From contig JAUIEP010000018.1 of assembly GCA_030428835.1 (NCBI GenBank), positions 1-45,853 of the forward strand: a stretch of DNA of 45,853 nucleotides. Reading direction: 5' to 3'. The notes under the pieces were generated by a model. The model saw only the letters and a program-made list of their open reading frames with translations, did no database searches and was not told where the DNA came from. Within the stretch, counting starts at the first letter, position 1; every line of letters begins with the position of its first letter. Origin of the DNA: Gammaproteobacteria bacterium (GTDB lineage: Bacteria > Pseudomonadota > Gammaproteobacteria > Pseudomonadales > Halieaceae). Positions 33,451 to 42,777 of the stretch are shown here, piece by piece. Made by a program: the position numbers and the translations under genes.

Positions 33451-35340
33451 ATGTTGAGTCTCATCAGTCGCGGCCTGCTTGTCCTGTGCGTCGGCATGGC
33501 GCCGCTTTTCGCGTTCGCGGCCCCGCCCGCGCTCGACCTGCCGCGGGAGGTGAATGCCTTCGAGACATTCGAGGTGCGCGTCGCGGGCGAGGGCGGCTCC
33601 GGTGACATGCTGCGTTTCGCGGATGCCGCGGGCAAGGTGCTGGGTGGCAGCTATGCCTACGTGGGTAACACGAAAGACGGTGTGCTGACGCTCACGGCGC
33701 CCATCGAGCCCGGTGACTATGCGGTGGTCTACCTGGTCGCGCGCGAGATAGCCGCCAGCTACCCGCTGCGCGTGCTACCGGTGAGCGCCGAACTCAGCGG
33801 GGCGGCCGACGTCGATATGAACGGCAAGCTCGAGGTGCGCTTCGAGGGGCCGCGCAACAAGGGCGATTACCTGCAGTTCGTGGCCGCGAACGGAGAACCC
33901 GTCAGGGGTTACTACACCTACATCGGCGCTGCCGCCGGCGATACCGTGGCGCTGCGCGCGCCGCCCACACCCGGGGATTACCGCGTGGCCTACTTCACTG
34001 GCCGCACCGACATCGGCTCAATGCCCGTGCGCGTCGGTGGGGTAACGGCGACACTCGAAGCGCCCGAAGCGGTCGCCGCGGGCGCACACTTCACCGTCGC
34101 CTGGACCGGCCCTGACAACAGCGGCGACATGCTGCGCGTGCTCGATGCCGACGGCGCCGCAGCCGGCAGTTACGCCTACACCGGACTCAACCCCGACAGC
34201 GCGAGCCTGCGCGCACCGGAGGTCGTGGGCGAGTACACGGTGGTGTACCTGACCGGTGGGCAGGTGATCGGGGAGACGTCCTTCCGCGTGACCGGGGTGA
34301 GCGCGCGGCTGGCTGCGCCGGACACCGTGCCGGGTGCCGCTTACTTCACGGTGGGCTGGGAAGGCCCCGGCAACTACGGCGATACCGTGCAGGTAGTGGA
34401 CCCGGACACGGGCGACGACGTGGCGTACGCCTACATCGACGCGGCGCAGGGACAAACCGTCAACATACTCGCGCCGCGCATCGCGGGGAACTTCACCCTG
34501 CAATACCACACCCACGGCGGCAAGGTGCTGGCCGCGCAACCGCTGGCCGTCACGCCGCCGCCCGCGCCGCCCGGCACGCTCGAGGTGCTGGCCGCGAGCA
34601 AGCCGAGCCTGGGACCCGACGATGCGGTGGAGGTCGTGCTCGACGCCTCCGGCAGCATGCTGCAGCGCCTGGGGGACGAGCGGCGCATCGAGATCGCGCG
34701 GCGCACGCTGGAAGCGCTCGTGCGTGACACGATTCCCCCCGGCACGCCCTTCGCGCTGCGCGTATTCGGTCACCGCGAGCCGGACAGTTGCCGCACGGAC
34801 CTGGAGATTCCGCTGGCGCCGCTCGCACCCGGGCAGGCGACAGCGGCCATTTCCGCCGTGCAGGCGAAGAACCTCGCCAGGACACCGCTGGCAGATTCGC
34901 TGGCGCAGGTGCCCGCCGACTTGCGCGGGGTGCGCGGGGAGCGCCTGGTCATCCTGCTCACGGACGGGGAGGAGACCTGCGACGGCGACCCCGCGCTGGT
35001 ACTGGCGAACCTGCGGACCGCGGGCCTCAAGGTGCGCGTGAACATCGTGGGCTTCGCGATCGACGACGCGGCGCTCGAGGCCACTTTCGCCCGCTGGGCC
35101 GAACTGGGCGGCGGCGAGTACTTCAGCGCGACCGACGCCGCCTCGCTCTCCACCGCGATCGTCAAGGCGGTAAACCCGGTATTTACTGTAGAGAATGCCG
35201 ATGGCGAACGCGTGGCGGAAGGTGTTGCCGGCGGGGCGGTGGTGACGCTCGCGCCGGGAGAGTATGCCGTGGTCGCCCGCGGCGAGCGGCACCCGGTGCG
35301 GGTGGTCTCCGACACGCGATCCACGGTCAGCCTGCGTTAG
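33451..35340 (+). CDS. Exported von Willebrand factor A protein with four beta-sandwich repeats
   Basis: A 629-residue protein with a 23-residue signal peptide ending AFA. Four repeats of about 80 residues follow (about 27-107, 110-192, 194-272, 274-355), each with a GDxLxx strand near its middle and an AGDYxVxY-like strand near its end. A vWA domain occupies about 385-570: its MIDAS metal-binding motif is DASGSM, and ILLTDGEETCDG supplies the later acidic residue. A small beta domain closes the protein. vWA domains bind ligands through Mg2+ and the repeats look like spacer or binding modules, so surface or periplasmic adhesion or assembly is inferred. GAGGGGG precedes the ATG. The end overlaps the convergent gene by 14 bases. 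Confidence 0.83.
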   Translation: MLSLISRGLLVLCVGMAPLFAFAAPPALDLPREVNAFETFEVRVAGEGGSGDMLRFADAAGKVLGGSYAYVGNTKDGVLTLTAPIEPGDYAVVYLVAREIAASYPLRVLPVSAELSGAADVDMNGKLEVRFEGPRNKGDYLQFVAANGEPVRGYYTYIGAAAGDTVALRAPPTPGDYRVAYFTGRTDIGSMPVRVGGVTATLEAPEAVAAGAHFTVAWTGPDNSGDMLRVLDADGAAAGSYAYTGLNPDSASLRAPEVVGEYTVVYLTGGQVIGETSFRVTGVSARLAAPDTVPGAAYFTVGWEGPGNYGDTVQVVDPDTGDDVAYAYIDAAQGQTVNILAPRIAGNFTLQYHTHGGKVLAAQPLAVTPPPAPPGTLEVLAASKPSLGPDDAVEVVLDASGSMLQRLGDERRIEIARRTLEALVRDTIPPGTPFALRVFGHREPDSCRTDLEIPLAPLAPGQATAAISAVQAKNLARTPLADSLAQVPADLRGVRGERLVILLTDGEETCDGDPALVLANLRTAGLKVRVNIVGFAIDDAALEATFARWAELGGGEYFSATDAASLSTAIVKAVNPVFTVENADGERVAEGVAGGAVVTLAPGEYAVVARGERHPVRVVSDTRSTVSLR

Positions 35341-37357
35341 GCATCGCGGCCCGGGTATTTGCCAGGTCGTCCTCGTATCGCGACAGCGCGGGTTCCAGCG
35401 TCGACTCAAGTGCGCCGAGGTGGGGGCTGAAGTTCCGCCACTGGTTCACGCCGCTGTCGTAAATCGGCAGCCTTACCTGCTCCGAGCTCGCCGTGCGCAC
35501 GGGTCTCGCGGTGTTGTGATAATCCAGGCAGGCGGCTTCGAACGGCAGCTCACAGAACGCCAGCAGGCGTCGCACCTGCACCTCCAGGTCGGACACCACG
35601 TTTTCGTAGTGGACACGCAGCACGCTGCCCGGAGCGATCGCGTCCCAGTGGTCCATGAGCGCGACATAGTCGTTGTAGTAGTGCCCGATGTCCTCGAGGT
35701 CGTAGCTGAACTCCTGGCCCTCCGCGAACAGCTGTTTGAACCCGCTGAAGCAGCAGGCCATCGGGTGCCGCCTGGCGTCGATGATCCGGGCATTGGGCAG
35801 GATAAGCTTGATCAGGCCGATATGGCGGAAGTTATTCGGCATCTTGTCGATGAAGAACGGCGCACCCCGGCGGTGTACACGGGTCTCTTCCAGGTAACGC
35901 CGGCCCAGCGACGCCAGTTGTGCGTCGTCCAGGTCGGCCAGGAGGTCGGGGTAGGGCGCTGACCGGGCGTTTTTCCCGTCCCGTCGAAGCTTCTGTGCGA
36001 TCGATAGAATGTTGGGCAGCTCGAGCGTCCCCTCGACCTGGCTGTGCGATGCCAGGATCTGCTCCAGCAGGGTCGAGCCGGCCCGCGGCAGGCCGACGAT
36101 GAAGATCGGGTCGGGGTCGGGGCAACCTGCGCCCTTACGCTGCTCGAGCAGGTCGCGGGTGAAGACACGGCGCTGCTCGCGCAGGTCCTGCGACATCTGC
36201 CCGCGGTCATAGTTGCTTGCCTGGCGCTTGAGCGCGTTGCCGCGGGCGTAGAACTCGAATGCGCGTCCAAAGTCCTGCTCATCCTCGTACGCCTTGCCCA
36301 GCGCGAAATTGACATGCACCCTGCTTGCCGGACCCAGTTCCTCGCGGTCGGCGAGCGTGCGCAGGTCGTGTCGTTCCGCGGCGGAGAACCGGTAGGTCTT
36401 CAGGTTGGACAGCGCATAGTAGGCGTCGCCGTGCCACGGGTTCGCTGCGATGGCGGAGCGGTAGCTGGCAATGGCCTCCTCCTGCCGCCCCCAGGTCTTC
36501 AGGGCGTGTCCGCGCGATGTCAGGGTCACCGCGTCGCCTGGCAGTTGCTGCAGCACGGCATCGAAGAGTTCGACCGCGCGCTGGTAGTCGCCCACCTGCA
36601 TCTGCTCAATGGCGTAGACGGACTGTACCTGTGGGTTGTGCGGGTGTTCCCGGTAAAGCCGTTCCGCCGCCTGCAGCGCGGCAGGGAACTTCTGTCGCCT
36701 GCGCAGGATGCCGACATACTCGATTTTCACCTGCAAATTGTCCGGGTCGAACTCCGCGGCGCTCTCCAGCAGGTACTCGGCGTCTTCCAGGACGCCGAAG
36801 GCGCTTGCGATCTCGGCCAGCAGGCGCATTCCCTCCACGTTGCGCGGGTTCGCCTGCAGGAACCTGCGGCACAGGGTGTCCGCCTTGCCCAGCCGGCCCT
36901 GTGCCAGCAGGTCCGTAACGGAGACCAGGGCTTTCGGCAGCGCCTGCAGGCGGCGCACCTGCGCCAGGGCCTGCCGGGCGTCGCCGCGCCTGCCGAGCGC
37001 GTCGAGCAACCGGCACTGCGCCTGCCAGGACGCCACCAGGGCGGGGTTGGCCTGGGTCGCGTTGGCAAACGCCGCCAGTGCCTTTTCTGGTGCGTTGCGC
37101 GCGGCGTGCAGGTGTCCTTGCTCCTGGTAGGTCCTGCCCAGATCGCGCGGCGCCTGCCACAGCGCGTCGAGCAGATCCTGCGCGCGGTCGTAGTCCTGCA
37201 GGTAGCGGCAGCACACGGCCGCCATGTAGAGCGTATCCGGATCGGCGGGTTCCGCGGCGAGGAGAGGGCCGAGTTCGCGCAGCGCGCCCTCGAAGTCGCG
37301 CGTGGCCATCATCTCGCGGATGCGGGTGCTGTCTGGCGTACCTGTATCGCTGTTCAT
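35327..37357 (-). CDS. TPR-sulfotransferase fusion protein
   Basis: A 676-residue protein. The N-terminal half, about residues 15-390, is a series of tetratricopeptide repeats. The C-terminal part is a PAPS-dependent sulfotransferase: FIVGLPRAGSTLLEQILASH (about 416-435) is the 5'-phosphosulfate-binding loop, and DARRHPMACCFSGFKQLF holds the 3'-phosphate-binding region. The TPRs may bind the acceptor protein. No signal peptide is seen. TPR-sulfotransferases are frequent in marine Halieaceae-like genomes, but the acceptor is not known. It starts 75 bases before the TonB receptor stop codon in the same leftward direction. Its 3' end overlaps the vWA gene by 14 bases. Confidence 0.86.
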   Translation of the reverse strand: MNSDTGTPDSTRIREMMATRDFEGALRELGPLLAAEPADPDTLYMAAVCCRYLQDYDRAQDLLDALWQAPRDLGRTYQEQGHLHAARNAPEKALAAFANATQANPALVASWQAQCRLLDALGRRGDARQALAQVRRLQALPKALVSVTDLLAQGRLGKADTLCRRFLQANPRNVEGMRLLAEIASAFGVLEDAEYLLESAAEFDPDNLQVKIEYVGILRRRQKFPAALQAAERLYREHPHNPQVQSVYAIEQMQVGDYQRAVELFDAVLQQLPGDAVTLTSRGHALKTWGRQEEAIASYRSAIAANPWHGDAYYALSNLKTYRFSAAERHDLRTLADREELGPASRVHVNFALGKAYEDEQDFGRAFEFYARGNALKRQASNYDRGQMSQDLREQRRVFTRDLLEQRKGAGCPDPDPIFIVGLPRAGSTLLEQILASHSQVEGTLELPNILSIAQKLRRDGKNARSAPYPDLLADLDDAQLASLGRRYLEETRVHRRGAPFFIDKMPNNFRHIGLIKLILPNARIIDARRHPMACCFSGFKQLFAEGQEFSYDLEDIGHYYNDYVALMDHWDAIAPGSVLRVHYENVVSDLEVQVRRLLAFCELPFEAACLDYHNTARPVRTASSEQVRLPIYDSGVNQWRNFSPHLGALESTLEPALSRYEDDLANTRAAMPNAG

Positions 37358-37385
37358 GCGCTCACCCGCACGTGGTGTGACAGCA

Positions 37386-37414
37386 ACGGCCCCGTGGAGA
37401 CGTGCAGGGGCCGT
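37386..37414 (-). terminator. Strong hairpin between TonB receptor and TPR-sulfotransferase genes
   Basis: ACGGCCCC (37386-37393) and GGGGCCGT (37407-37414) form a perfect 8-bp stem around a 13-nt loop. No T-run follows on the leftward strand, so it may attenuate or stabilise RNA rather than terminate fully. Confidence 0.45.
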
Positions 37415-37431
37415 GTGATGCGCGCGCCGCG

Positions 37432-39855
37432 CTAGAAGTTATAACCGAAGCGCAGGCCGATGGTGCGAGGCCTCGCCACCGTGACCCGGTCGCGGTTGAA
37501 GATCGCGTTGCCAGAGATTTCGGCGCGCTCGTCGGTGATGTTCTCGACGTAGACTTCCGCGTTCCACTGCTGGTTGGAAAGCCCGGCGGTTGCACCCCAG
37601 AGGTACCAGCTATCCAGCTCGATGCTGTTCGCCGCCACGATGTCCGTGTTGACCTCGTCCGAGTAGCTGACATACGACATCACGTGGCCTGTATTGCCGG
37701 AGGGCAGGTCCCATACATAGCGCGCGCTGACGGTCGCCTGGAAATCCGGCGCGAACGCCAGGTCGTCGCCCTCGCGCACGAAGTTGGTGACGAAGCTCTC
37801 GGTGATCTCCGTGTCGAGCCAGGAGAATCCGCCCGACAGGGTCAGGCCGGTCGCGAACGCCGGCAGCCAGGTGAAATCGCCCTCCAGGCCGGTGACCTCG
37901 GCATCCGCGGCGTTGTCGGAGAAGAACAGGTTGGTGATGCTCGTATCGAAGATGCCGATCTGCAGATCCTCGATTTCCACGAAGAACAGGTCGCCGTTGA
38001 AGCGCAGGGTCCGGTCGAACAGGTCCAGCTTCCAGCCCAGCTCGTAGTTGGTCACCTCGTCGGTGTCGAACGCGAAGGGCACCGTGTAGCTGCCGTCCGC
38101 GGAGACAGAGCCGCCGGGTCGATTGAGGAACCCTGGACGATACCCCTCGGACCATGTCACGTAGTAGAGCTGGTCGACGTTGGGCATCCACTGCAGGCTG
38201 ATCTTGCCGATCACGCCGTCGGTCTCCGCCTTGTCGTTCTCCCCGCTGAAGATCACGTCGAGGTTGTTGCCGGCGTTATTGTCGACATCCGCACCGAGGT
38301 TGCCGAAGGAGCCGGCCGCGCTGCCCTTGAGGTCCACCTCGATGTCGTACCAGCGCGCGCCGAACGTGGCGGTGAACTGCTTCGTGATGTCCACGTTCAC
38401 CTCGCCGAACAGGCCAAGCTGCTCGTCGGTGCGCAGCACATCGTTGCGGAAGATGACGCCGTCGTTCCACTGGCCAGGGTCGCGGACGCTGGAACCCACC
38501 GCGGAGAAGTTGGGGCCGAAGCCGATGCTGGTGCCGTCCGCGGCGAGGACCATGGTCGAGCCGGGGTAGGTGAACTGGTTGTCCTCGCGCAGTTCCATGT
38601 CGCTGTAGAAGGCGCCGGCGATGCCGCGCACGCGGCGTGTCTGGTCAGTGGAAATGCGGAATTCGTGGGTCTGGACCTCGGTCTTCACGTAGCTCTTCAC
38701 GAGCAGGTTGGGCGCCTGGCAGGTGCCGCTGGGCGCGGCGTCCGGGTAGGTGACCGAGCTGTCGCAGATGTAGTAGGGGATGTACTGGCCGACGAACAGG
38801 TAGTCGGTGTAGTCCACCTGCGACTCGGCGGTGCGTTCGGTGTAGGCGCCGGTGTAGATGATGTCTAGCGCGCCGAGGCGGCCGTTCAGGGTCCAGTTGT
38901 AGTTTTCGAAGTCGTCGTCGAGGGTGTCGTTCTCGTAGCGGCTGACCTCCAGGTCATCGAGGTCCGGGTCCTGGTAGAACACCCCGTCGGTGTCGATGTC
39001 CTGCTGGGCCACGCCGAGCGTCAGGGTCCAGTTCGCATTGATATCCCACAGGGCCGACAGGCGCGCGCCGGCATAGGTGGCCTCGTTGAAGTCGTCCTCG
39101 GTCTTCGTCGCGTTGTTTGCCTCGAGGAAGGTCACGTCCGACAGGTCAGCGGCCCCCTGGAAGCCCCCGGGCGCAAAACGCGCACCCTCGCGGGTCGTCA
39201 CGCTGCCGGCGACGTTGTCGATATAGCCGCCCTGGCGGTCGACATACACGACCGCGCGGACCGCGGCGCTGTCTGACACCGGCACGTTGATGACGCCCTC
39301 CACGTTGTAGCTGGGGTCGCCTTCCTCGGTGTGCGCGGTACCCATGCGCAGGTTGCCGGCGAAGCCCGTGGGGTCCGGCTTGTTGGTGATGAGGCGCACT
39401 GTCCCGGCCTGGGAGCTGGCCCCGAAAAGGGTGCCCTGCGGGCCCTTCAGTACCTCGATGCGGTTGAGGTCGGCGGCGTATACGTCGAGGTTCCTGCCGG
39501 GCTGGGTCAGCGGCTGTTCATCCAGGTAGAACGCGACGTTGGGAGTGAGGCCCGCCACGCCGGAGGTGGTCAGGTTGGGGGTCGTGGAGGCGACACCGCG
39601 GATATAGATGGTGTTCGTACCGGGCCCGCCACCGCCGGCGGTCACCCCGGGCAGTTGAATGAGGTAGTCGGAAAAGTCGGTGATGCCCAGTTGCCGCAGC
39701 GATTCCCCGCCCAGGGCGGTGATCGCGATGGGAACGTCCTGTGCGCTGGCCTCCTTCTTGGTCGCGGTGACAATGACCTCTTCCAGCCTGGCCTGAGCGG
39801 GATTGACGGCGGATGCGGCAAGCACGGCGCCGTACAGGACGGTTCTTCTCAACAT
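37432..39855 (-). CDS. TonB-dependent outer-membrane receptor
   Basis: An 807-residue outer-membrane transporter. A signal peptide (about 1-22, ending AQA) is followed by the TonB box EEVIVTA (25-31) and a plug domain with VPIAITALGGESLRQLGI and TVRLITNKPD. The remainder is a 22-strand beta-barrel ending in the aromatic residue F (LRFGYNF), as needed for outer-membrane insertion. It is similar to the Sphingomonas/Halieaceae-type receptors often annotated as siderophore receptors, but many of these take up carbohydrates, lipids or other substrates. No TonB/ExbBD genes are nearby. The gene may be co-transcribed with the downstream TPR-sulfotransferase. Confidence 0.93.
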   Translation of the reverse strand: MLRRTVLYGAVLAASAVNPAQARLEEVIVTATKKEASAQDVPIAITALGGESLRQLGITDFSDYLIQLPGVTAGGGGPGTNTIYIRGVASTTPNLTTSGVAGLTPNVAFYLDEQPLTQPGRNLDVYAADLNRIEVLKGPQGTLFGASSQAGTVRLITNKPDPTGFAGNLRMGTAHTEEGDPSYNVEGVINVPVSDSAAVRAVVYVDRQGGYIDNVAGSVTTREGARFAPGGFQGAADLSDVTFLEANNATKTEDDFNEATYAGARLSALWDINANWTLTLGVAQQDIDTDGVFYQDPDLDDLEVSRYENDTLDDDFENYNWTLNGRLGALDIIYTGAYTERTAESQVDYTDYLFVGQYIPYYICDSSVTYPDAAPSGTCQAPNLLVKSYVKTEVQTHEFRISTDQTRRVRGIAGAFYSDMELREDNQFTYPGSTMVLAADGTSIGFGPNFSAVGSSVRDPGQWNDGVIFRNDVLRTDEQLGLFGEVNVDITKQFTATFGARWYDIEVDLKGSAAGSFGNLGADVDNNAGNNLDVIFSGENDKAETDGVIGKISLQWMPNVDQLYYVTWSEGYRPGFLNRPGGSVSADGSYTVPFAFDTDEVTNYELGWKLDLFDRTLRFNGDLFFVEIEDLQIGIFDTSITNLFFSDNAADAEVTGLEGDFTWLPAFATGLTLSGGFSWLDTEITESFVTNFVREGDDLAFAPDFQATVSARYVWDLPSGNTGHVMSYVSYSDEVNTDIVAANSIELDSWYLWGATAGLSNQQWNAEVYVENITDERAEISGNAIFNRDRVTVARPRTIGLRFGYNF

Positions 39856-40164
39856 TGGGTTCCCCTGCGGTGATGGGTGGTGCGAGTGACGAATTTATTC
39901 GTGTTAATATAATTTGAGAACAATACAACATGACGCCCGCTCATGAAACCGAGGTTGCCCGAATCGCCGGAATGTATGGCCAAAAACGGGCAAAAAACGG
40001 GGAAATATTGTACAATCCTGTCACGGACTCGGTTCGCCAGCCCCTTTTTGGCGGAAGTATTTTAGTTTGAATCCGATGTAAATTACGGCCGACCGGCCGG
40101 GATGATCACCATTATTTTGGAGGTCTAAGGAATCCGGACAGGCCTGTCCGGGGCGCAGGAGTGT
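39856..40164. other. Intergenic region between TonB receptor and BCCT carrier
   Basis: A 309-bp divergent control region. Near the receptor it has the dyad ACGAATTTATTCGT (39889-39902) inside an AT-rich stretch. Its CGAATTTATTCG core is identical to the arm core of the REP-like elements. ATTGTACAAT (40007-40016) is a perfect 10-bp palindrome on the BCCT side. AGGAG precedes the BCCT start. No convincing -35/-10 pair or small gene was found. Confidence 0.6.
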
Positions 40165-41733
40165 ATGGCGAGCAGATACGAATCGGACTACACCGTCGGT
40201 GACGACAACATCCGGATCTGGGGCATGGACGTCCACAATCCGGTGTTTTTCGTCAGCGCCAGCCTCATTACGGTGTTCGTCATCACGACCATCCAGTTCC
40301 CCGTAAAGGCAAACGAGGTACTGGCCGCCGCTCGCGGCTGGTGCCTCGCCACGTTCGACAGCTTCATGATGATCTCGGTGAGCGCCATCCTGCTGTTCTG
40401 CGTGGCGCTCACACTGCTGCCGGTGGCCAGGATTCGCCTGGGGGGAGATAACGCCACGCCCGAGTTCAGCCGGTTGAGCTGGCTGGCGATGCTGTTCGCC
40501 GCGGGCATGGGTATCGGGCTCATGTTCTGGGGCGTCGCCGAACCCATGACCTATTACCTGGGCAAGGGCGGCACGCCGCTGGGGGTGACACCGCAGACGC
40601 CGGCGGCCGCCGACATGGCGATGGCGGCCACGATGTACCACTGGGGGCTGCACGCCTGGTCTGTCTATGCCGTGATCGGGCTCGCCCTGGCGTTCTTCAG
40701 CTACAACTGCGAGCTGCCCCTGACACTGCGTTCCGCGTTCTACCCCCTGCTGGGTGAGCGCTGCTGGGGCTGGCAGGGCCATGTCATCGACACCTTCGCC
40801 GTGCTGGCGACCATCTTCGGGCTGGCCACGTCGCTCGGCCTGGGCGCCTCGCAGGTGAATGCCGGCCTGGCCATGTTGTTCGGCGTTGAGGATGCGCTGA
40901 ACACGAAAGTGTCCATCATCATCTTCGTAACGTTTATCGCCATAGTCTCCGTGGTTCGCGGCCTTGACGGCGGCGTCAAGATCCTCAGCAATTTCAATAT
41001 GCTCGTGGCGGCGGGGCTGCTGGTCTTTGTCGCCCTGCTGGCGGGGCAGGTCGGGTTCTTCGGCGCGGTGGCGTCGACCACGGCGAGCTACCTGAAGAAT
41101 ATCGTGCCGCTGAGCAACTGGATGGGCCGAGGCGATGAACAGTGGATGCAGGACTGGACCGTGTTCTACTGGGCGTGGTGGGTGAGCTGGTCGCCCTTCG
41201 TCGGCATGTTTATCGCACGGGTGTCGAGGGGGCGAACGGTCAGGGAGTTCATGCTCGCGGTGCTCCTGGTGCCTACCGTGGTAACCTTGTTCTGGATGAG
41301 CGTGTTCGGCAAGAACGCGCTGTACCAGGCCCAGCACGGGCTGGGCAGCCTCGCGACCGGCATGGACTCGATCAGCGTCGCCACGTTCCAGATGCTGGAA
41401 GCGTTGCCCTTCAGTGGCATCACCACCGTGATAGGCGTATTGCTTGTGTTGGTATTCTTCGTGACGTCCTCCGACTCGGGTTCGCTGGTCATCGACAGCA
41501 TCACCGCGGGAGGAAAGCACGATGCCCCTGTCCCGCAGCGTATATTCTGGGCGACAATGGAGGGTCTGCTGGCTGCCGCGCTCCTGTACGGGGGCGGGCG
41601 ACAGGCCCTCGCGGCACTGCAGGCCGGTACAGTTGCCGCGGGAATACCGTTTACGGTTATCCTGTTGCTGGTATGTTTTGGCCTGTACCGCGGCCTGCGG
41701 GCCAGCCTGGCGGAGGCCGCGGGGCGAGCATGA
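40165..41733 (+). CDS. BCCT-family transporter
   Basis: A 522-residue inner-membrane carrier with about 12 helices. AAGMGIGLMFWGVAEP (about 113-128) is the family glycine-rich segment that lines the substrate and Na+ sites, and the tryptophan-rich segment WTVFYWAWWVSWSPFVGMFIARVSRG is the BCCT signature. Members import glycine betaine, choline, carnitine or DMSP, often with Na+ or H+. The substrate is not set by these motifs alone. It has a good AGGAG site and is followed by a MarR-family gene in the same direction (55-base gap). Confidence 0.92.
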   Translation: MASRYESDYTVGDDNIRIWGMDVHNPVFFVSASLITVFVITTIQFPVKANEVLAAARGWCLATFDSFMMISVSAILLFCVALTLLPVARIRLGGDNATPEFSRLSWLAMLFAAGMGIGLMFWGVAEPMTYYLGKGGTPLGVTPQTPAAADMAMAATMYHWGLHAWSVYAVIGLALAFFSYNCELPLTLRSAFYPLLGERCWGWQGHVIDTFAVLATIFGLATSLGLGASQVNAGLAMLFGVEDALNTKVSIIIFVTFIAIVSVVRGLDGGVKILSNFNMLVAAGLLVFVALLAGQVGFFGAVASTTASYLKNIVPLSNWMGRGDEQWMQDWTVFYWAWWVSWSPFVGMFIARVSRGRTVREFMLAVLLVPTVVTLFWMSVFGKNALYQAQHGLGSLATGMDSISVATFQMLEALPFSGITTVIGVLLVLVFFVTSSDSGSLVIDSITAGGKHDAPVPQRIFWATMEGLLAAALLYGGGRQALAALQAGTVAAGIPFTVILLLVCFGLYRGLRASLAEAAGRA

Positions 41734-41788
41734 CGGTGGTTGCAGCCACCGCGGCGCAGGCCGATGTGCGGAACTCCCGGAGCGGACT

Positions 41789-42325
41789 ATGGACCATCTC
41801 GAACAAGTGCTGACTTCGCTGCGCCGGGTGATCCGCGCGACGGACCTGCACTCGAAACGGCTGGCGAAGGTCTCCGGGCTCACCGCGCCACAGATACTGC
41901 TGCTGCAGGCCGTGCGCAAGCTGGAGGGCGCGGCGATCGGGCAACTCGCCAACGAGGTCAGCCTCAGCCAGGCCACGGTGACGACGATCCTGGACCGGCT
42001 GGAGCGGCGCGGCTATATCGAGCGGGAGCGCTCTACCGTGGACAAGCGCAAGGTGCATGTCCACCTGACCGACCGGGGTATTGAGGTGCTGCGCGATGCA
42101 CCCACCCCGCTGCAGGACCATTTTGCCCGCCAGTTCAACGACTTGCAGGAGTGGGAGCAGACCATGATTATCGCCGCACTACAGCGTGTAGCGTATATGA
42201 TGGACGCTGAGCACATCGACGCCGCTCCTGTTCTCGACGTGGGTACGCTGGACAGGTCACCCGACGGTGCCGCCAGCGTCGAGAAGTTAAACCCACTGGG
42301 CGGGGGTAAACACCGTCGCCAGTAG
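41789..42325 (+). CDS. MarR-family transcriptional regulator
   Basis: A 178-residue protein with a standard single MarR module. LTAPQILLLQAV and IGQLANEVSLSQATVTTILDRLERRGYIERERSTVDKRKVHVHLT (about 50-95) form the helix-turn-helix and wing. The C-terminal 35 residues are less conserved and may be disordered. It probably dimerises. GGAG precedes the ATG. Location directly after the BCCT carrier suggests a regulatory link, but its binding site is not evident. It belongs to a different branch from the tandem MarR. Confidence 0.88.
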   Translation: MDHLEQVLTSLRRVIRATDLHSKRLAKVSGLTAPQILLLQAVRKLEGAAIGQLANEVSLSQATVTTILDRLERRGYIERERSTVDKRKVHVHLTDRGIEVLRDAPTPLQDHFARQFNDLQEWEQTMIIAALQRVAYMMDAEHIDAAPVLDVGTLDRSPDGAASVEKLNPLGGGKHRRQ

Positions 42326-42381
42326 CGCCGATGCGACATCGCACCGGTGCGTATTTTTATCACTCAACCCAAGAGGTAGTT

Positions 42382-42552
42382 ATGCCACGCAAGGCTTTAC
42401 GCAAAACATCTTCCAAAAAGGCCGCTGACGCCAGCGAGACGTCGGAGTCCATCGCAGAGCAAACCCGCAAGTATCTTGCCTCGGGCAAGAAGATCGAAAA
42501 GGTGGCTTCCGGCGTGAGCGGCCAGCCATCGGTCACGCTCAGGAAAAAGTAG
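42382..42552 (+). CDS. Small basic protein, not recognised
   Basis: A 56-residue hydrophilic protein starting at ATG 42382, with AGAGGT about six bases upstream. It is rich in Lys, Ser and Thr: the N-terminus MPRKALRKTSSKK is basic, the middle (ESIAEQTRKYLAS) may form a short helix, and the end carries VTLRKK. No signal peptide, cysteine or known motif is visible. The composition could fit a nucleic-acid-binding protein, but this is only a guess. Good ribosome-binding site and normal codon use support that it is real. It follows the MarR gene by 56 bases. Confidence 0.6.
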   Translation: MPRKALRKTSSKKAADASETSESIAEQTRKYLASGKKIEKVASGVSGQPSVTLRKK

Positions 42553-42662
42553 CCCGGCGTGGGCGGGGTGATCGCGCGGCACCCGCCGCAATCCGCCACC
42601 CGGCCCACACCAGCCCCTCGGACCACCCCTCGCCGGCGCAGGCTTGAAGGCTGCGCAATACC

Positions 42663-42710
42663 GCTACACCTGTAGCAGGCGCCCGATTGGCGAACAGGCC
42701 AACTGGCGCC
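42663..42710 (+). promoter_or_regulatory. Structured leader upstream of the DUF1704 gene
   Basis: Two adjacent dyads occur. GCTACA-CC-TGTAGC (42663-42676) is a perfect 6-bp dyad. GGCGCC ... TTGGC-GAACAG-GCCAA ... GGCGCC (42678-42710) is a nested two-part stem with a small internal loop. They lie 68-115 bases before the ATG at 42778 and could be an operator plus an RNA element. No known riboswitch family is recognised. Confidence 0.4.
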
Positions 42711-42777
42711 ATACTTCCCGACAGGCGGTAGGCCGACTCCCGTCCCGGGTCGATGTCGGCACAGCGAGGGTAGCGCC

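Noticed and set aside
39980-40001. Near-direct repeat of AAAAACGGG
   Set aside because: Two short copies only, with no dyad and no clear promoter relation; likely chance in an AT-richer spacer.
40021-41976. 651-codon open frame antisense to the BCCT and MarR genes
   Set aside because: It covers two well-supported genes on the other strand and its translation lacks any domain.
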